A stretch of 64,000 nt of DNA from Rhizobium sp. (GTDB taxonomy: Bacteria > Pseudomonadota > Alphaproteobacteria > Rhizobiales > Rhizobiaceae), in NCBI GenBank assembly GCA_028290545.1, contig JAQGJP010000026.1, positions 85,963 to 149,962 on the forward strand, read 5' to 3'. This document shows positions 40,582 through 51,457 of the stretch, piece by piece (position 1 is the first letter of the stretch; each line of letters opens with the position of its first letter). The notes beneath the pieces are model-generated. The model saw only the letters and a program-made list of their open reading frames with translations. It ran no database searches and was not told the origin of the DNA. The position numbers and the translations under genes were made by a program.

Positions 40582-41714
40582 ATTTTCGTCCAGCGGCTGA
40601 AAAGGGATGTGGAAAGCGCGCGGGCCGCTTGATCGGGCGTGGTCGGATGCTCGCGGATGATCAGTTCGCCCGATTCCACCAGGCCACCCATGCCGCGCAT
40701 GGTCTCCATCATCAATTCGTGCATGGAATAGAAGCTGGCCCGGATCGAGTAGGCCGTCAGCACCAGGCCGATGGCGTTGGGCGCGAGCAGCTCGCGGCAG
40801 ATATCGAGCATCTGCGGCAGATGGTCGAACAGCTGCCAGACCTCGCCGTCCGGTCCGCGGCCGAATTTCGGCGGGTCGGTGAGAATGATGTCGTAACGAT
40901 TGCCGCGGCGCTGTTCACGCTCGATGAACTTCATCGCGTCATCGACGATCCAGCGGATCGGCGTGTCGGTCAGCCGTGCGTGTTGCTGGTTTTCCTTCGC
41001 CCAGTTGATTGCCTTTTTCGAGGCATCGACATGGGTGACTTCGGCGCCGGCGTCGGCCGCGATCAGCGATGCGACGCCTGTGTAGCCAAAGAGATTGAGG
41101 ACCTTGACCTTTCCGCCACGCGCCTTGATCTGGTCGCGCATCCACGACCAGTGAACGATCTGCTCGGGGAAAACGCCGGTATGGCGAAACGAAGTGAATC
41201 GGCCAAAGAAACCGACGCCCAGCAACTGCATCGGCCAGGTTTCCTCAAACACTTCGCCTGGAAACCGCCAGCGGCCCATGCCCTCTTCATCCGTGTCGCC
41301 GGTGAAGATCGCATCCGCCTCCCGCCATTCGCTGTCCGGCAGCGCCTTCGGCCAGAGCGCCTGGGCTTCCGGGCGGACCACCTTGACCGAACCATATTGT
41401 TCGAGCTTTTCGCCTGCACCACTGTCAAGCAATCGATAGCCGTCCTCGCCGGAGGTTTCGAGAATGACCGGCGTTTTCTCCGCAGGCCGTGCGCCTCCGC
41501 GACGCAGCATGAATACCGGTCCGGTCGCTGCCTGTGCCCGCTCGCGCTTTGGCGCCTCGGGCGGTGTGCGCTCGACGCGATCGGAGACGGACGGCCTGGG
41601 ACCCGACCTGGGGCTCGGCTTATTGCTCTCCGTACGCTCCTGCCTGAGCTTCGGTCGAGCGTCGGCCCGTAGCCCCGCCGCCTTGGTTCCGCGCGGATAA
41701 TTCTTGCTCTTCAC
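40578..41714 (-). CDS. Class I SAM-dependent rRNA methyltransferase
   Basis: VKVLNLFGYTGVASLIAADAGAEVTHVDASKKAINWAKENQ; DIILTDPPKFGRGPDGEVW. Confidence 0.85.
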   Translation of the reverse strand: MKSKNYPRGTKAAGLRADARPKLRQERTESNKPSPRSGPRPSVSDRVERTPPEAPKRERAQAATGPVFMLRRGGARPAEKTPVILETSGEDGYRLLDSGAGEKLEQYGSVKVVRPEAQALWPKALPDSEWREADAIFTGDTDEEGMGRWRFPGEVFEETWPMQLLGVGFFGRFTSFRHTGVFPEQIVHWSWMRDQIKARGGKVKVLNLFGYTGVASLIAADAGAEVTHVDASKKAINWAKENQQHARLTDTPIRWIVDDAMKFIEREQRRGNRYDIILTDPPKFGRGPDGEVWQLFDHLPQMLDICRELLAPNAIGLVLTAYSIRASFYSMHELMMETMRGMGGLVESGELIIREHPTTPDQAARALSTSLFSRWTKI

Positions 41715-41831
41715 TCTATCTTCTTTTCAATTCTGCGACATCGCTGTGAAATAGCATCCAATCGCCTCTTGGCAAAGCGCTTTGAGAGCGTCAATAAGAG
41801 GAACAATCGCGAGACGATCAGGGAGAAAGCA

Positions 41832-42293
41832 ATGGATATGTCAGGGGAAGAGCGGATTCCGGCCAGCCGCGAAGCAGTCTGGGCAGCGCTCAACAATCCG
41901 AACGTCCTGAGGAAATGCATTCCAGGCTGCGAGACCATGGAAAAGAAATCGGCGACCGAAATGACCGCGACCGTCAAGGTCAAGGTCGGGCCGGTTTCGG
42001 CATCGTTCAAGGGCAACGTCACCCTCGCCAATCTCAATCCGCCGGAAAGCTATACGATCATCGGCGAAGGCTCCGGCGGCATGGCCGGTTTCGCGAAGGG
42101 CAGCACGGATGTCCTGCTTCGCGAAGAGGGTGGAGAAACAGTGGTGACCTATACCGTCAAGGCACAAATCGGCGGCAAGCTGGCCATGCTCGGGTCACGC
42201 CTGATCGATTCCTCGTCGAAGAGGCTTGCCGGCCAATTCTTCCAAAAGCTCAACAAGATCGTGACCAAGAGAGCGGAGCCGTCCGAGGCCTGA
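41832..42293 (+). CDS. CoxG family SRPBCC protein (carbon monoxide dehydrogenase subunit G)
   Basis: MDMSGEERIPASREAVWAALNNPNVLRKCIPGCETMEKKSATEM. Confidence 0.87.
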   Translation: MDMSGEERIPASREAVWAALNNPNVLRKCIPGCETMEKKSATEMTATVKVKVGPVSASFKGNVTLANLNPPESYTIIGEGSGGMAGFAKGSTDVLLREEGGETVVTYTVKAQIGGKLAMLGSRLIDSSSKRLAGQFFQKLNKIVTKRAEPSEA

Positions 42294-42307
42294 ATTCCCG
42301 GCCGTCT

Positions 42308-42682
42308 CTATTTGGAGGCGGAAATCAGCTTCTGTGTATTCATTTCCTCGATCCGGCTGCGCTGGCGGCCGGCTTCGTCACGCCACTTGCGTGCCTCATG
42401 GGCCTCGTCGCGCGCCCGCTTGCGATGCCTGCCTTGCGAAATCCATGTCGCCACGGACCCGAGGACCACGCCGATCATCAGCACCACCAGCAGCAGCACG
42501 AAGAGCGGCAGCGTCAGCGCGATCACATTGTCTTCAGGGCGAAAAGGGTTGAGCGCGACGGTGACCGCATGGCGGTTGGCGACCGAAAGCACAATGAGCA
42601 AAATCGCGATCGGCACGAAAATGATGAGTTTGACGAAACGCATGATCATTGCAACCGAACTCCTTGCACGCCGGCGAACCAA
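42308..42682 (-). CDS. LapA domain-containing membrane protein
   Basis: FVPIAILLIVLSVANRHAVTVALNPF and short second TM. Confidence 0.7.
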   Translation of the reverse strand: MVRRRARSSVAMIMRFVKLIIFVPIAILLIVLSVANRHAVTVALNPFRPEDNVIALTLPLFVLLLVVLMIGVVLGSVATWISQGRHRKRARDEAHEARKWRDEAGRQRSRIEEMNTQKLISASK

Positions 42683-42807
42683 TAGGCCTTGTTCGCGCCT
42701 TTCTGTACGGTCCGGGGCATGAAATCAAGACAAAGCTGACTAACGCCAAGTCTCGATGACAGGTTGTTTTCAACGAGACTGGGCATTATGCCTTGTCCAA
42801 CGGAATC

Positions 42808-43122
42808 TCAATCCTCGTCGTCGTCATCTTCCTGATCGGCGAGATCGGGATTCAGCCGCTCTCGAAGTTCCTTGCCGGTCTTGAAGAACGGTACCCATTT
42901 TTCCTCGACGAACACTGCATCACCGGTGCGGGGGTTGCGCCCCGACCGCGAGGGACGGTTCTTGACCGAAAATGCCCCGAAGCCGCGCAGTTCGACGCGA
43001 TTGCCGCCTGCCAGTGCATCGGTTATCTCATCGAGTACCGCGTTGACGATATTTTCGACGTCGCGGTGATAAAGATGCGGATTCTTGGCTGCGACAATTT
43101 GCACCAATTCAGACTTGATCAC
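42808..43122 (-). CDS. ihfB: Integration host factor subunit beta
   Basis: [33 protein letters not shown]...[29 protein letters not shown]. Confidence 0.95.
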   Translation of the reverse strand: MIKSELVQIVAAKNPHLYHRDVENIVNAVLDEITDALAGGNRVELRGFGAFSVKNRPSRSGRNPRTGDAVFVEEKWVPFFKTGKELRERLNPDLADQEDDDDED

Positions 43123-43155
43123 GAAGGCCCCCTCTGACGGTCTTATCGATACCGA

Positions 43156-44118
43156 TCACTTTTCCTCAAACTGCCAAACAGACACAAGACCGTCAAGCAA
43201 CATCTTGTCATCACTCAGATTTCCGAGAGAATTGAACTTCGTCAGCCAGCCGAGCCCGTTCCATTCGAGCAATTGCCGGGCCATGCCGCCAAGCAAGAAC
43301 GGCGAGCCCTTGCTCCGGGGCTGCCAGTCGACGATGGGCAAGCCCTTCGCGACCTTGTGGCTTTCGAGGTAGGCGCGAATTTCCTTTTCGCCGCCGATCG
43401 CATCGACCAGCTTGAGGTTGAGCGCCTGACGGCCCGTAAAGACCCGGCCATCGGCGAGTTTCAGCGCCTCCGCCCTGGAAAGATTCCGCCGCTCGGCGAC
43501 GATGGTCACGAACCAGTCGTAGGAATCCATCACCATCTGGCGCATCACGTCCTTGGCCTCCTGGCTCGCTTCATGAAACGGCGATGGCTCGGCCTTCAGC
43601 GGCGCGGATTTGATCTCCTCCAGCGACACGCCGATCTTGTCGAGCAGGTTCTTGAGCTGCGGATACTGGAAGATCACACCGATCGATCCGGTGATGGACG
43701 TGTCTCCGGCAACGATCTGGTCGCCAGCCACCGCAATCATGTAGCCGGCGGAGGCCGCAAGCGTCCTGACATCTGAGACGACGGGCTTCTTTTCGGCGAC
43801 GCGACGGATCGCCTTGTAGATCACCTCGCCGCCATAGGTCGTACCGCCGGGCGAAGATATCGAGACGATCAAACCCTTGACGGAATCCTTCTCGGCGATG
43901 CGATCGAGACGCTCCAGCAATTCGCGGTCGTCCTGGATCACGCCGGAGATGCTGATGCGTGCGATATGGTCCTTGGCAGTCTCGTTCGACAGCTCGCCGC
44001 CATTGACCGCAATCCATAGCAGCACGATGGTTGCCGCGATGAACAGGAAGGAAAATATGCGCCAGAAAGTCAGCTTGCGCCTGATGCGTCGGCGCTCGGC
44101 AATATCATTGACACTCAT
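43156..44118 (-). CDS. sppA: Signal peptide peptidase SppA
   Basis: ISSPGGTTYGGEVIYKAIRRVAEKKPVVSDVRTLAASAGYMIAVAGDQIVA. Confidence 0.92.
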   Translation of the reverse strand: MSVNDIAERRRIRRKLTFWRIFSFLFIAATIVLLWIAVNGGELSNETAKDHIARISISGVIQDDRELLERLDRIAEKDSVKGLIVSISSPGGTTYGGEVIYKAIRRVAEKKPVVSDVRTLAASAGYMIAVAGDQIVAGDTSITGSIGVIFQYPQLKNLLDKIGVSLEEIKSAPLKAEPSPFHEASQEAKDVMRQMVMDSYDWFVTIVAERRNLSRAEALKLADGRVFTGRQALNLKLVDAIGGEKEIRAYLESHKVAKGLPIVDWQPRSKGSPFLLGGMARQLLEWNGLGWLTKFNSLGNLSDDKMLLDGLVSVWQFEEK

Positions 44119-44324
44119 CGGATCGGAACTCTCGATTTCAATTCATTTTCGCGTCTCGCGACAGCACAGATAGCGCGGGAGTTTCAATAAAGAAACAGCA
44201 GCTTGTAAAAACGTGAACTGCCGCATTCAATTTCAGCCACCGCTCAAACAACGCATTGTATTTCTGCCATGATTTTCCTATCTGTCAGACGCTTGTTCAG
44301 ACCCACAGGAAAAATGCGCACCAT

Positions 44325-44990
44325 ATGGATATCCGCGCCACGATCGATATTCCCGGAACGAGTTCGGCGGCTGCCTATCGGCGGGCGCTGTCGCATTCCG
44401 GACGGGTCAGGCGCCTTAAGATTCTTCTGCCGGTCCTCGCGCTTGTCATCTCGCTGGGCTTTCTCGCGGTTTCCTGGATCAGGACGATGCTGCCCGAAAA
44501 TCTGTCGATTGGGGGAGCCACGATCGAGAACGGCCGCATCGTCATGGAAAAGCCGGCGATATCCGGCCGCAATGACGAAGGCATCAGCTATTTCATGAAT
44601 GCCCGGCGGGCGCTGCAGGCGATCCTCAATCCCAATGATATCCTGCTGGAGGACATCGAGGCGGCGGTGCCGATCCGCGGCGACCTCGTGGCTCGCGTCA
44701 AGGGCAAGCTGGCGAAATTCGATCGCGCCACAGACAAGCTCGACATGACGGCGCCGTTCGTCGTGACATTGTCGTCCGGCGTGGTCGTCAACTTCGAGTC
44801 CGCCCATCTCGATCCGCACCTCGGCCTGCTGCAATCGGACACGCCTGTTACAGTCAAGGCAAAAGACTCGATCCTAGTTGCGAAGAGCCTCAAGATAACC
44901 GATAAGGGCAGAGTAATCGCCTTCGTGGGCGGTGTCAGGGTGACGGTCAACCCCGCTGCCTTCAAATCCAAAGACAATCTGGGGGAATGA
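44325..44990 (+). CDS. lptC: LPS export ABC transporter periplasmic protein LptC
   Basis: Position upstream of lptA/lptB; single TM with LptC-like C-terminal beta region. Confidence 0.8.
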   Translation: MDIRATIDIPGTSSAAAYRRALSHSGRVRRLKILLPVLALVISLGFLAVSWIRTMLPENLSIGGATIENGRIVMEKPAISGRNDEGISYFMNARRALQAILNPNDILLEDIEAAVPIRGDLVARVKGKLAKFDRATDKLDMTAPFVVTLSSGVVVNFESAHLDPHLGLLQSDTPVTVKAKDSILVAKSLKITDKGRVIAFVGGVRVTVNPAAFKSKDNLGE

Positions 44991-45535
44991 TGGCCATGGG
45001 GCTGTTCCGTATTACCGTCTGCATGGCAGTGGCATCGCTTTTTGCAACCGCGGTGACACCGGTCTTGGCCCAGGACCGCTCCAACAAAGTCGAGGGCCTG
45101 GCTCTTTCCAAAAACAAGCCGATCCAGATAGAGGCCGACAAGCTGGAGATCCACGAACAGGACAAGCAGGCGCTGTTTGACGGCAACGTCAAGGTGGTTC
45201 AGGGCACGATGACGCTCAACGCCGCCCATATGATCGTTTTCTACAAGGGCGACAGCAGCGCGGTTACCTCCGGCAAGGGCGATATCGACCGCATCGAGGT
45301 GACTGGCTCAGTCACTGTCTTTTCGGGCAACCAGAGCGCGCGCGGCGACAAAGGCTCTTTCGACATGCGCCGCGAACTCCTGGTGCTGACCGGCAAGCAG
45401 GTCGTGCTGACGGCGGGCAACAATATCTCCACCGGCTGCAAGCTGACGGTGGAGATGAATAGCGGGCTCGCCAGGCTCGAAAGTTGCGGCGGCCGGGTAC
45501 AAATGCAGATTGATCCGAAGTCCAACCAGAACTGA
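44987..45535 (+). CDS. lptA: LPS transport periplasmic protein LptA (OstA-like)
   Basis: PIQIEADKLEIHEQDKQALFDGNVKVVQGTMTLNAAHMIVFY. Confidence 0.9.
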   Translation: MMAMGLFRITVCMAVASLFATAVTPVLAQDRSNKVEGLALSKNKPIQIEADKLEIHEQDKQALFDGNVKVVQGTMTLNAAHMIVFYKGDSSAVTSGKGDIDRIEVTGSVTVFSGNQSARGDKGSFDMRRELLVLTGKQVVLTAGNNISTGCKLTVEMNSGLARLESCGGRVQMQIDPKSNQN

Positions 45536-45601
45536 TCCAATATTTTGAGAATACCGTTCCTGACATCCGCCGGCGACAAGGCCAAGGGCGCAGCCGACCC
45601 C

Positions 45602-46351
45602 ATGGATCCGGCGCAAAAGGCGCGCTACGAAGGCACGCTGATTGCGCGCGGGATCACCAAATCCTATCGCGCGCGGCGCGTCGTCAATGGTGTCTCGCTG
45701 ATCGTGCGACGCGGCGAAGCCGTGGGCCTGCTCGGCCCCAATGGCGCCGGCAAGACCACCTGCTTCTACATGATCACCGGCCTCGTGCCAGTCGACCAGG
45801 GACGCATCGAGATCGACGGCAATGACGTAACATGGATGCCGATGTATCAGCGCGCCCGCCTTGGCGTCGGATACCTGCCGCAGGAAGCATCAATCTTCCG
45901 TGGCCTGACCGTCGAGGAGAATCTCCGCGCCGTGATCGAGGTCGGAACCAGGGACAAGAAAGCCCGCGAGGAGAAGCTCGAATCCCTGCTTGCCGAGTTT
46001 GCCATCACCCATCTCAAGAAGTCGTCCGCCGTGGCACTTTCGGGCGGTGAACGGCGGCGGCTGGAAATTGCCCGCGCGCTGGCGACCGACCCTGCGTTCA
46101 TGCTGCTTGACGAGCCCTTCGCCGGCGTCGACCCGATCTCCGTCGCCGATATCCAGAACCTGGTCCGGCACCTGACCAGACGGGGCATCGGCGTGCTGAT
46201 CACCGATCACAACGTGCGCGAAACGCTTGGCCTGATCGACCGGGCCTATATCATCCATGCAGGCGAGGTACTGACCCATGGCCGCGCCGCCGACATCGTC
46301 AACAATGCCGATGTGCGCCGGCTCTATCTTGGTGATAATTTCAGCTTGTGA
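45602..46351 (+). CDS. lptB: LPS export ABC transporter ATP-binding protein LptB
   Basis: LLGPNGAGKTTCFYMITGLV, ALSGGERRRLEIARALATDPAFMLLDEPFAGVDPISV; ORF can extend upstream to 45545. Confidence 0.93.
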   Translation: MDPAQKARYEGTLIARGITKSYRARRVVNGVSLIVRRGEAVGLLGPNGAGKTTCFYMITGLVPVDQGRIEIDGNDVTWMPMYQRARLGVGYLPQEASIFRGLTVEENLRAVIEVGTRDKKAREEKLESLLAEFAITHLKKSSAVALSGGERRRLEIARALATDPAFMLLDEPFAGVDPISVADIQNLVRHLTRRGIGVLITDHNVRETLGLIDRAYIIHAGEVLTHGRAADIVNNADVRRLYLGDNFSL

Positions 46352-46531
46352 TGCTGATTTAACCAAGAACGCAGTGAGATTGCCGCGCGGCTGGCAAAAT
46401 TCAAACTGCAAACAATCAACTCTTGACCGGGAAAGATTAATAAGCAATTTTTGGGCCAGTTCCGGAATATGACGTTCCAGCGACGATAGCGCCGCTGGAA
46501 TCGATGTCTGTGAGGGAGTGTAGCGTCCGCC

Positions 46532-48103
46532 ATGGCTCTGTCTGCCAGCCTCAATTTACGACAATCCCAGTCGCTGGTGATGACGCCGCAGCTGATGCAA
46601 TCCATTCAGTTGCTGCAGATGACGTTTCTGGAACTCAACCAGTTTATCGCTCAGGAAGTCGAGAAGAATCCCTTGCTGGAGCTCGCCTCCGCGGAGGAGC
46701 CGATCAATCTCGATTTCGGCCGCGCCGCGGCCAATGGCATCGCGGTCGACCATGGCCCGGAGACAGCTTCCGGCGTGATGGACAACAGCGCTCACGATAG
46801 CCGGGATTTCGAGACGCACGAACCAAGTCGTGCCGAGCGGCTGAACGAGGCACTCGATACCGGCTTCGACAATGTCTTCCAGGATGATGGCGGGCCGCGC
46901 AAGGCCGACGCACCCGAACTGCTGCAACAATGGAAATCCATGCCGGGCAGCCTTGGCGAAAGCGGCGAGGCCTACGATCTGGATGATTTCGTCGCCGGTC
47001 AGGTGACGCTTCGGGACCATCTCAACCAGCAGATTCCTTTCGCCGTGACCGATGGCATCGAGCGGCTGATTGCCAATGCGCTGACCGACCTTCTCGACGC
47101 GGCCGGCTATATCCACGAGGGTGTGGAGGATATCGCCGCGCGTCTTGGTGCGGACAACGACCAGATCGAACGCGTGCTGAGGAAATTGCAGGATCTGGAC
47201 CCGCCCGGCATCTATGCCCGATCGCTCAGTGAATGCCTGGCAATCCAGCTGCGGGCCCGTAACCGGTTCGACCCCGCAATGCAGGCCCTGCTTGCCCATC
47301 TCGATCTGCTCGCCCGGCGTGATTTCTCCACGCTCAGGAAGCTATGCGGCGTAGATGAGGAAGACCTGATCGATATGCTTGCGGAAATCCGCACCCTGGA
47401 CCCAAAGCCCGGCAGCACCTTCGAGACATCGCATTCGGAATCGATCATTCCGGATGTCATCATCCAGGCGGCGCCTGATGGCGCCTGGATGGTGGAACTC
47501 AATCCGGACACGCTGCCGCGCGTGCTCGTCAATCAGCAATATTATGAGAAGATTTCGAGGTCGGTTGCCAAGCAATCCGATGATCAGGTTTTTCTCACCG
47601 AGTGCATGCAGAATGCCAGCTGGCTGACGCGCAGCCTCGACCAGCGGGCCAAGACGATCATGAAAGTGGCGAGCGAAATCGTCCGCCAGCAGGATGGGTT
47701 CTTCGCCCAGGGCATCGAGCATCTGCGCCCGCTCAATCTCAAGACCGTGGCGGAAGCGATCAAGATGCACGAATCCACCGTCAGTCGCGTCACGTCCAAC
47801 AAATACATGCTGACGCCGCGCGGACTGTTCGAGCTGAAATACTTTTTTACCGTCTCCATTGCCTCGGCGCAGGGCGGCGATGCGCATTCGGCTGAATCGG
47901 TGCGTCACCGTATCAGGTCGATGATCTCGGACGAGCGCGCGGACAACGTGCTTTCGGATGACGACATCGTCGAGCATCTCAAGGGCGGCGGCATCGACAT
48001 CGCACGACGCACGGTCGCCAAATACCGCGAAGCCATGAACATTCCCTCGTCGGTGCAACGACGACGCGAAAAGCGTGCCATGGCCAAGGTCGCCGCCTAC
48101 TGA
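46532..48103 (+). CDS. rpoN: RNA polymerase sigma-54 factor
   Basis: SASLNLRQSQSLVMTPQLMQSIQLLQM N-terminus; RRTVAKYREAMNIPSSVQRR RpoN box. Confidence 0.97.
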   Translation: MALSASLNLRQSQSLVMTPQLMQSIQLLQMTFLELNQFIAQEVEKNPLLELASAEEPINLDFGRAAANGIAVDHGPETASGVMDNSAHDSRDFETHEPSRAERLNEALDTGFDNVFQDDGGPRKADAPELLQQWKSMPGSLGESGEAYDLDDFVAGQVTLRDHLNQQIPFAVTDGIERLIANALTDLLDAAGYIHEGVEDIAARLGADNDQIERVLRKLQDLDPPGIYARSLSECLAIQLRARNRFDPAMQALLAHLDLLARRDFSTLRKLCGVDEEDLIDMLAEIRTLDPKPGSTFETSHSESIIPDVIIQAAPDGAWMVELNPDTLPRVLVNQQYYEKISRSVAKQSDDQVFLTECMQNASWLTRSLDQRAKTIMKVASEIVRQQDGFFAQGIEHLRPLNLKTVAEAIKMHESTVSRVTSNKYMLTPRGLFELKYFFTVSIASAQGGDAHSAESVRHRIRSMISDERADNVLSDDDIVEHLKGGGIDIARRTVAKYREAMNIPSSVQRRREKRAMAKVAAY

Positions 48104-48121
48104 GACGCGTGTATTTCGGGC

Positions 48122-48158
48122 AACAGGGAACAATCCCTGTTTGTGTTATTTGGGTTTT
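48122..48158 (+). terminator. Candidate terminator after rpoN
   Basis: AACAGGGA-ACAA-TCCCTGTT perfect stem followed by a T-rich stretch TGTGTTATTTGGGTTTT. Confidence 0.55.
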
Positions 48159-48501
48159 GCACAACTTCGCTTTCGAGCCTCCCTTGACTCGAAAATCGCT
48201 CGCAGATAGAAGCCCGCCGCTTAGTGGAGGTCACGAAACAGGCTATTTATAGTGGTTACCGCCACATTCGGCGCGGTGGCGCTAGAAATGCTTGGATCAG
48301 GGACCGGGTTGGAATAGACTGCATTCGATTGGTTTGCGATTGTGTCAGGGAACAACGGGCTCGGCCGGCAATTGATAGCCTTATGGCCCCGATCGATATT
48401 CCCGATATGGCCGCAGATGCTTTTCCGGGGGCAGGAGTCCGTCTCGGGGAAGTTAAATCCATGCGGACTTCGAAAACTTCGAATGCAGGAAGGATAACAC
48501 C

Positions 48502-49074
48502 ATGAGTGTGCGTGTGACCGGCAAGCAGATGGATATTGGCGACGCGTTTCGGACCAAGATTACGGGTGCGATCAACGACGCCGTGTTAAAGTATTTCGAT
48601 GGCGGCTTTTCGAGCCAGGTTCTGGTCGAAAAGACCGGCGCCAGATTCAACGCCGATTGCAAAATCCATCTCGATTCCGGTGCCAATCTTCATGCCGCGG
48701 GTGACGCCAACGATCCCCAAGTCGCCTTTGACACTGCCTTTGATCGTATCGAAAAACGTCTTCGCCGCTATAAGCGCAAGCTGCGTGACCATCATCATGG
48801 CGAAAACCGCGCAGCAAGCGAGATCGCCTATACCGTCATTGATTCGCCACAGGACGAAGAAAGCGAAGTAGCAGACGATTTCGCGCCTGTCATTGTCGCC
48901 GAAACCACGAAAAAGCTCTCGACCATGTCCGTTGCGACCGCCGTGATGGCGCTCGACATGACAGATGAGCCGGTGCTAATGTTCCGCAAGCCAGGATCAG
49001 CCGAATTGAACATCGTTTACCGCCGCAACGATGGCAATATCGGCTGGATCGATTCTGCCAATCTCAAGGGCTAA
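48502..49074 (+). CDS. hpf: Ribosome hibernation promoting factor, long form
   Basis: MSVRVTGKQMDIGDAFRTKITGAINDAVLKYFDG; C-terminal VLMFRKPGSAELNIVYRRNDGNIGWI. Confidence 0.92.
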   Translation: MSVRVTGKQMDIGDAFRTKITGAINDAVLKYFDGGFSSQVLVEKTGARFNADCKIHLDSGANLHAAGDANDPQVAFDTAFDRIEKRLRRYKRKLRDHHHGENRAASEIAYTVIDSPQDEESEVADDFAPVIVAETTKKLSTMSVATAVMALDMTDEPVLMFRKPGSAELNIVYRRNDGNIGWIDSANLKG

Positions 49075-49152
49075 GCAAGCTCGCCAGGATAATGATGACG
49101 GGTTGGCGACGACGCCAACTCGTCAGTATCGGGCCAAAAAAGGATAACATGC

Positions 49153-49617
49153 ATGGCTTTGGCGGATATATTGCATCCGGAAGGTATTATTGCGGCTCTC
49201 CGCGTGCAGTCTAAGAAGCAACTCCTGATGGAACTTGCGACCAACGCGGCGAGGCTGACCGGCATGTCGGAACGGGAAATATTCGACGTCGTGCTTCAGC
49301 GTGAAAAGCTTGGCTCTACGGGTGTCGGCAGCGGCATCGCCATTCCGCATGGCAAGCTCAAGAATCTCGCGAAAATCACTGGCGTGTTTGCGCGGCTGGA
49401 AACACCGGTCGATTTTGAAGCGCTCGATGACCAGCCCGTGGATATCGTCTTCATGCTGCTCGCGCCGGAAGGCGCCGGTGCGGACCATTTGAAAGCGCTG
49501 TCGAGGATCGCTCGGGTGCTGCGGGACCAGGATCTTGTGGCGCGGCTGCGGTCCTCCGATACGGTTTCGGCACTGAACGCCTGCCTCAACCAGGAGCAGA
49601 CGTCCAACGCCGCCTGA
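49153..49617 (+). CDS. ptsN: PTS IIA-like nitrogen regulatory protein PtsN
   Basis: LGSTGVGSGIAIPHGKLKNL; rpoN-hpf-ptsN synteny. Confidence 0.94.
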   Translation: MALADILHPEGIIAALRVQSKKQLLMELATNAARLTGMSEREIFDVVLQREKLGSTGVGSGIAIPHGKLKNLAKITGVFARLETPVDFEALDDQPVDIVFMLLAPEGAGADHLKALSRIARVLRDQDLVARLRSSDTVSALNACLNQEQTSNAA

Positions 49618-49664
49618 CAAAATGGTGGTGCGGCTCCTTAGCCATCCTGTTTCCGGGGGGAACC

Positions 49665-50345
49665 ATGTCGCTTATTCTCTATTTTCATCCGCTCGCTTCC
49701 TTCTGCCATAAGGTGCTGATCGCCCTTTATGAGAACGAGACACGGTTCGAGGCGAGAATCGTCGATCTCGCCGACACCGTATCGAGCGCGGATCTGCTGG
49801 AGAATTGGCCGGTCGGCAAGATTCCGGTTCTGATGGACACGGCGCGCGACCGGACTGTTCCCGAGACCAGCATCATCATCGAATATCTGCAGGCTAATCA
49901 TCCGGGCGCGCTGAAACTTATCCCCGACGATTTGGACGCGGCGCTGAGTGCACGCCTCTGGGATCGCTTCTTCGATCTCTATGTCAGCGTTCCCATGCAA
50001 AAGATCGTACTCGACCGGCTGCGCCCGGAATATCAGATGGATCCCGCCGGGGTCTCTGAGGCCTATGAGACCCTGAAGACTGCCTATAGCATGGTTGAAC
50101 GGCATCTGGCCGGCAGGACCTGGGCGAATGGCGAGGACTTCAGCATTGCCGATTGCGCGGCGCTGCCGGCGCTGTTCTTTGCCGAGACGCTCTCGCCCTT
50201 TACGCCGTCATACCCGAATCTGACGGCTTATTTCGAGCGCCTGCTGGCAAGGCCCGCGGTGATCCGTACACTTGAGGAAGCCCGGCCCTATTTCCAATAC
50301 TATCCCTACAGGGAAAAGCTGAGCGCCCGTTTCTATCAGCCGTGA
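49665..50345 (+). CDS. Glutathione S-transferase family protein
   Basis: LYFHPLASFCHKVLIALYENET; NWPVGKIPVLMD; DFSIADCAALPALFFAE. Confidence 0.87.
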   Translation: MSLILYFHPLASFCHKVLIALYENETRFEARIVDLADTVSSADLLENWPVGKIPVLMDTARDRTVPETSIIIEYLQANHPGALKLIPDDLDAALSARLWDRFFDLYVSVPMQKIVLDRLRPEYQMDPAGVSEAYETLKTAYSMVERHLAGRTWANGEDFSIADCAALPALFFAETLSPFTPSYPNLTAYFERLLARPAVIRTLEEARPYFQYYPYREKLSARFYQP

Positions 50346-51305
50346 TCAACTGACCATCCAGGCCCAGAAAGTGACACTCAGCACACCGAGGCCCGTGGTC
50401 AGGGTAATTGCCGAGGCGGCCAGGGCTTCGCCGGTTTTGAACTGTACCGCGATCAGCCATGCATTGACGCCCGTGGGAACCGCAGCGATCAGCACCAGGG
50501 CCGCGCGCCATTCAGGGCTCAGGGACAGAAGCGTGGCGAAGCCGAAGACAATGGCGGGCATGATCAGCAACTTCAGCCCTGTTGCGCCCAGCGCGATCGT
50601 GCCGTTGCCGGAGAACCCATAACGCCGCATCGCCATGCCAAGCGACAGAAGGGCTGCGGGGCTGGCGACCGCCGAGAGCTGGTCCGTCAGGATCTTCGGA
50701 ATACCCGAGAGTGGCAGTCCGCTCAGGTGATAAAGACTTCCGCCGATGATGCCGTAGACAAGCGGGTTGCGGCGAAGGTTGCGGCCCATCGATTTCAGCA
50801 GGCCGAAGAAGTTTCCCGGCGCCTTGCCGGTGTCACGCTGTTCGGCGCGTTCGATCAGCACCGTGCTGGCGATCATCATCACCGGCAGATGCACGGCGAT
50901 CAGGATCGACAGCGCCACCAATCCCTCGGGGCCGATCGTGCGATCGACCACGGGTATGCCGATGAAGATGGTATTGGCAAATGCCGAGGAAACGCCGGTG
51001 ACCGTCGCCGTGCGATGATCGGTCCGGAACAGCTTGTTGGCCATGACATAGGCGATCGTCCAGGTAACGGCGACACCGGAGAAATAGGCGATCCAGAGCC
51101 GGACAGGAAACGCACCGTGGAAATCCGCTTCGGCGATCGTCTTGAACAACAGCACCGGCACCGCGACCTTGAAAACGAAGTCCGACAAGGCGTCGCCCGC
51201 CTTGGCCTGCAGATAGCCCGAAGCGACGATCAGCCAACCGGCAAAAATCAGCAGGAAGACCGGAAGGACGTTTTCAACGGTGGCAGGCATTGTGTTTCCG
51301 AGCAT
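50346..51305 (-). CDS. AEC family transporter (auxin efflux carrier-like)
   Basis: Ten-TM pattern; PVFLLIFAGWLIVASGYLQAKAGDALSDFVFKVAVPVLLFKTIA. Confidence 0.85.
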   Translation of the reverse strand: MLGNTMPATVENVLPVFLLIFAGWLIVASGYLQAKAGDALSDFVFKVAVPVLLFKTIAEADFHGAFPVRLWIAYFSGVAVTWTIAYVMANKLFRTDHRTATVTGVSSAFANTIFIGIPVVDRTIGPEGLVALSILIAVHLPVMMIASTVLIERAEQRDTGKAPGNFFGLLKSMGRNLRRNPLVYGIIGGSLYHLSGLPLSGIPKILTDQLSAVASPAALLSLGMAMRRYGFSGNGTIALGATGLKLLIMPAIVFGFATLLSLSPEWRAALVLIAAVPTGVNAWLIAVQFKTGEALAASAITLTTGLGVLSVTFWAWMVS

Positions 51306-51457
51306 TGTTCTTTTTTGCTCATACGCCGTTCGGAACACTTGGCAAGGGTAGCTGCGTCCGAATTGGTTCCGTTTGGAATTCTTTGAGGGATCAACGGAAA
51401 TGTGCCTTGTGCCCGCCCGTTTCAAATGGCAATTTCGCATCTGCGAAAGGAAACCTC

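Noticed and set aside
48224-48505. 93 aa ORF between rpoN and hpf
   Set aside because: Composition and position suggest a leader/promoter region of hpf; no motif or strong RBS.
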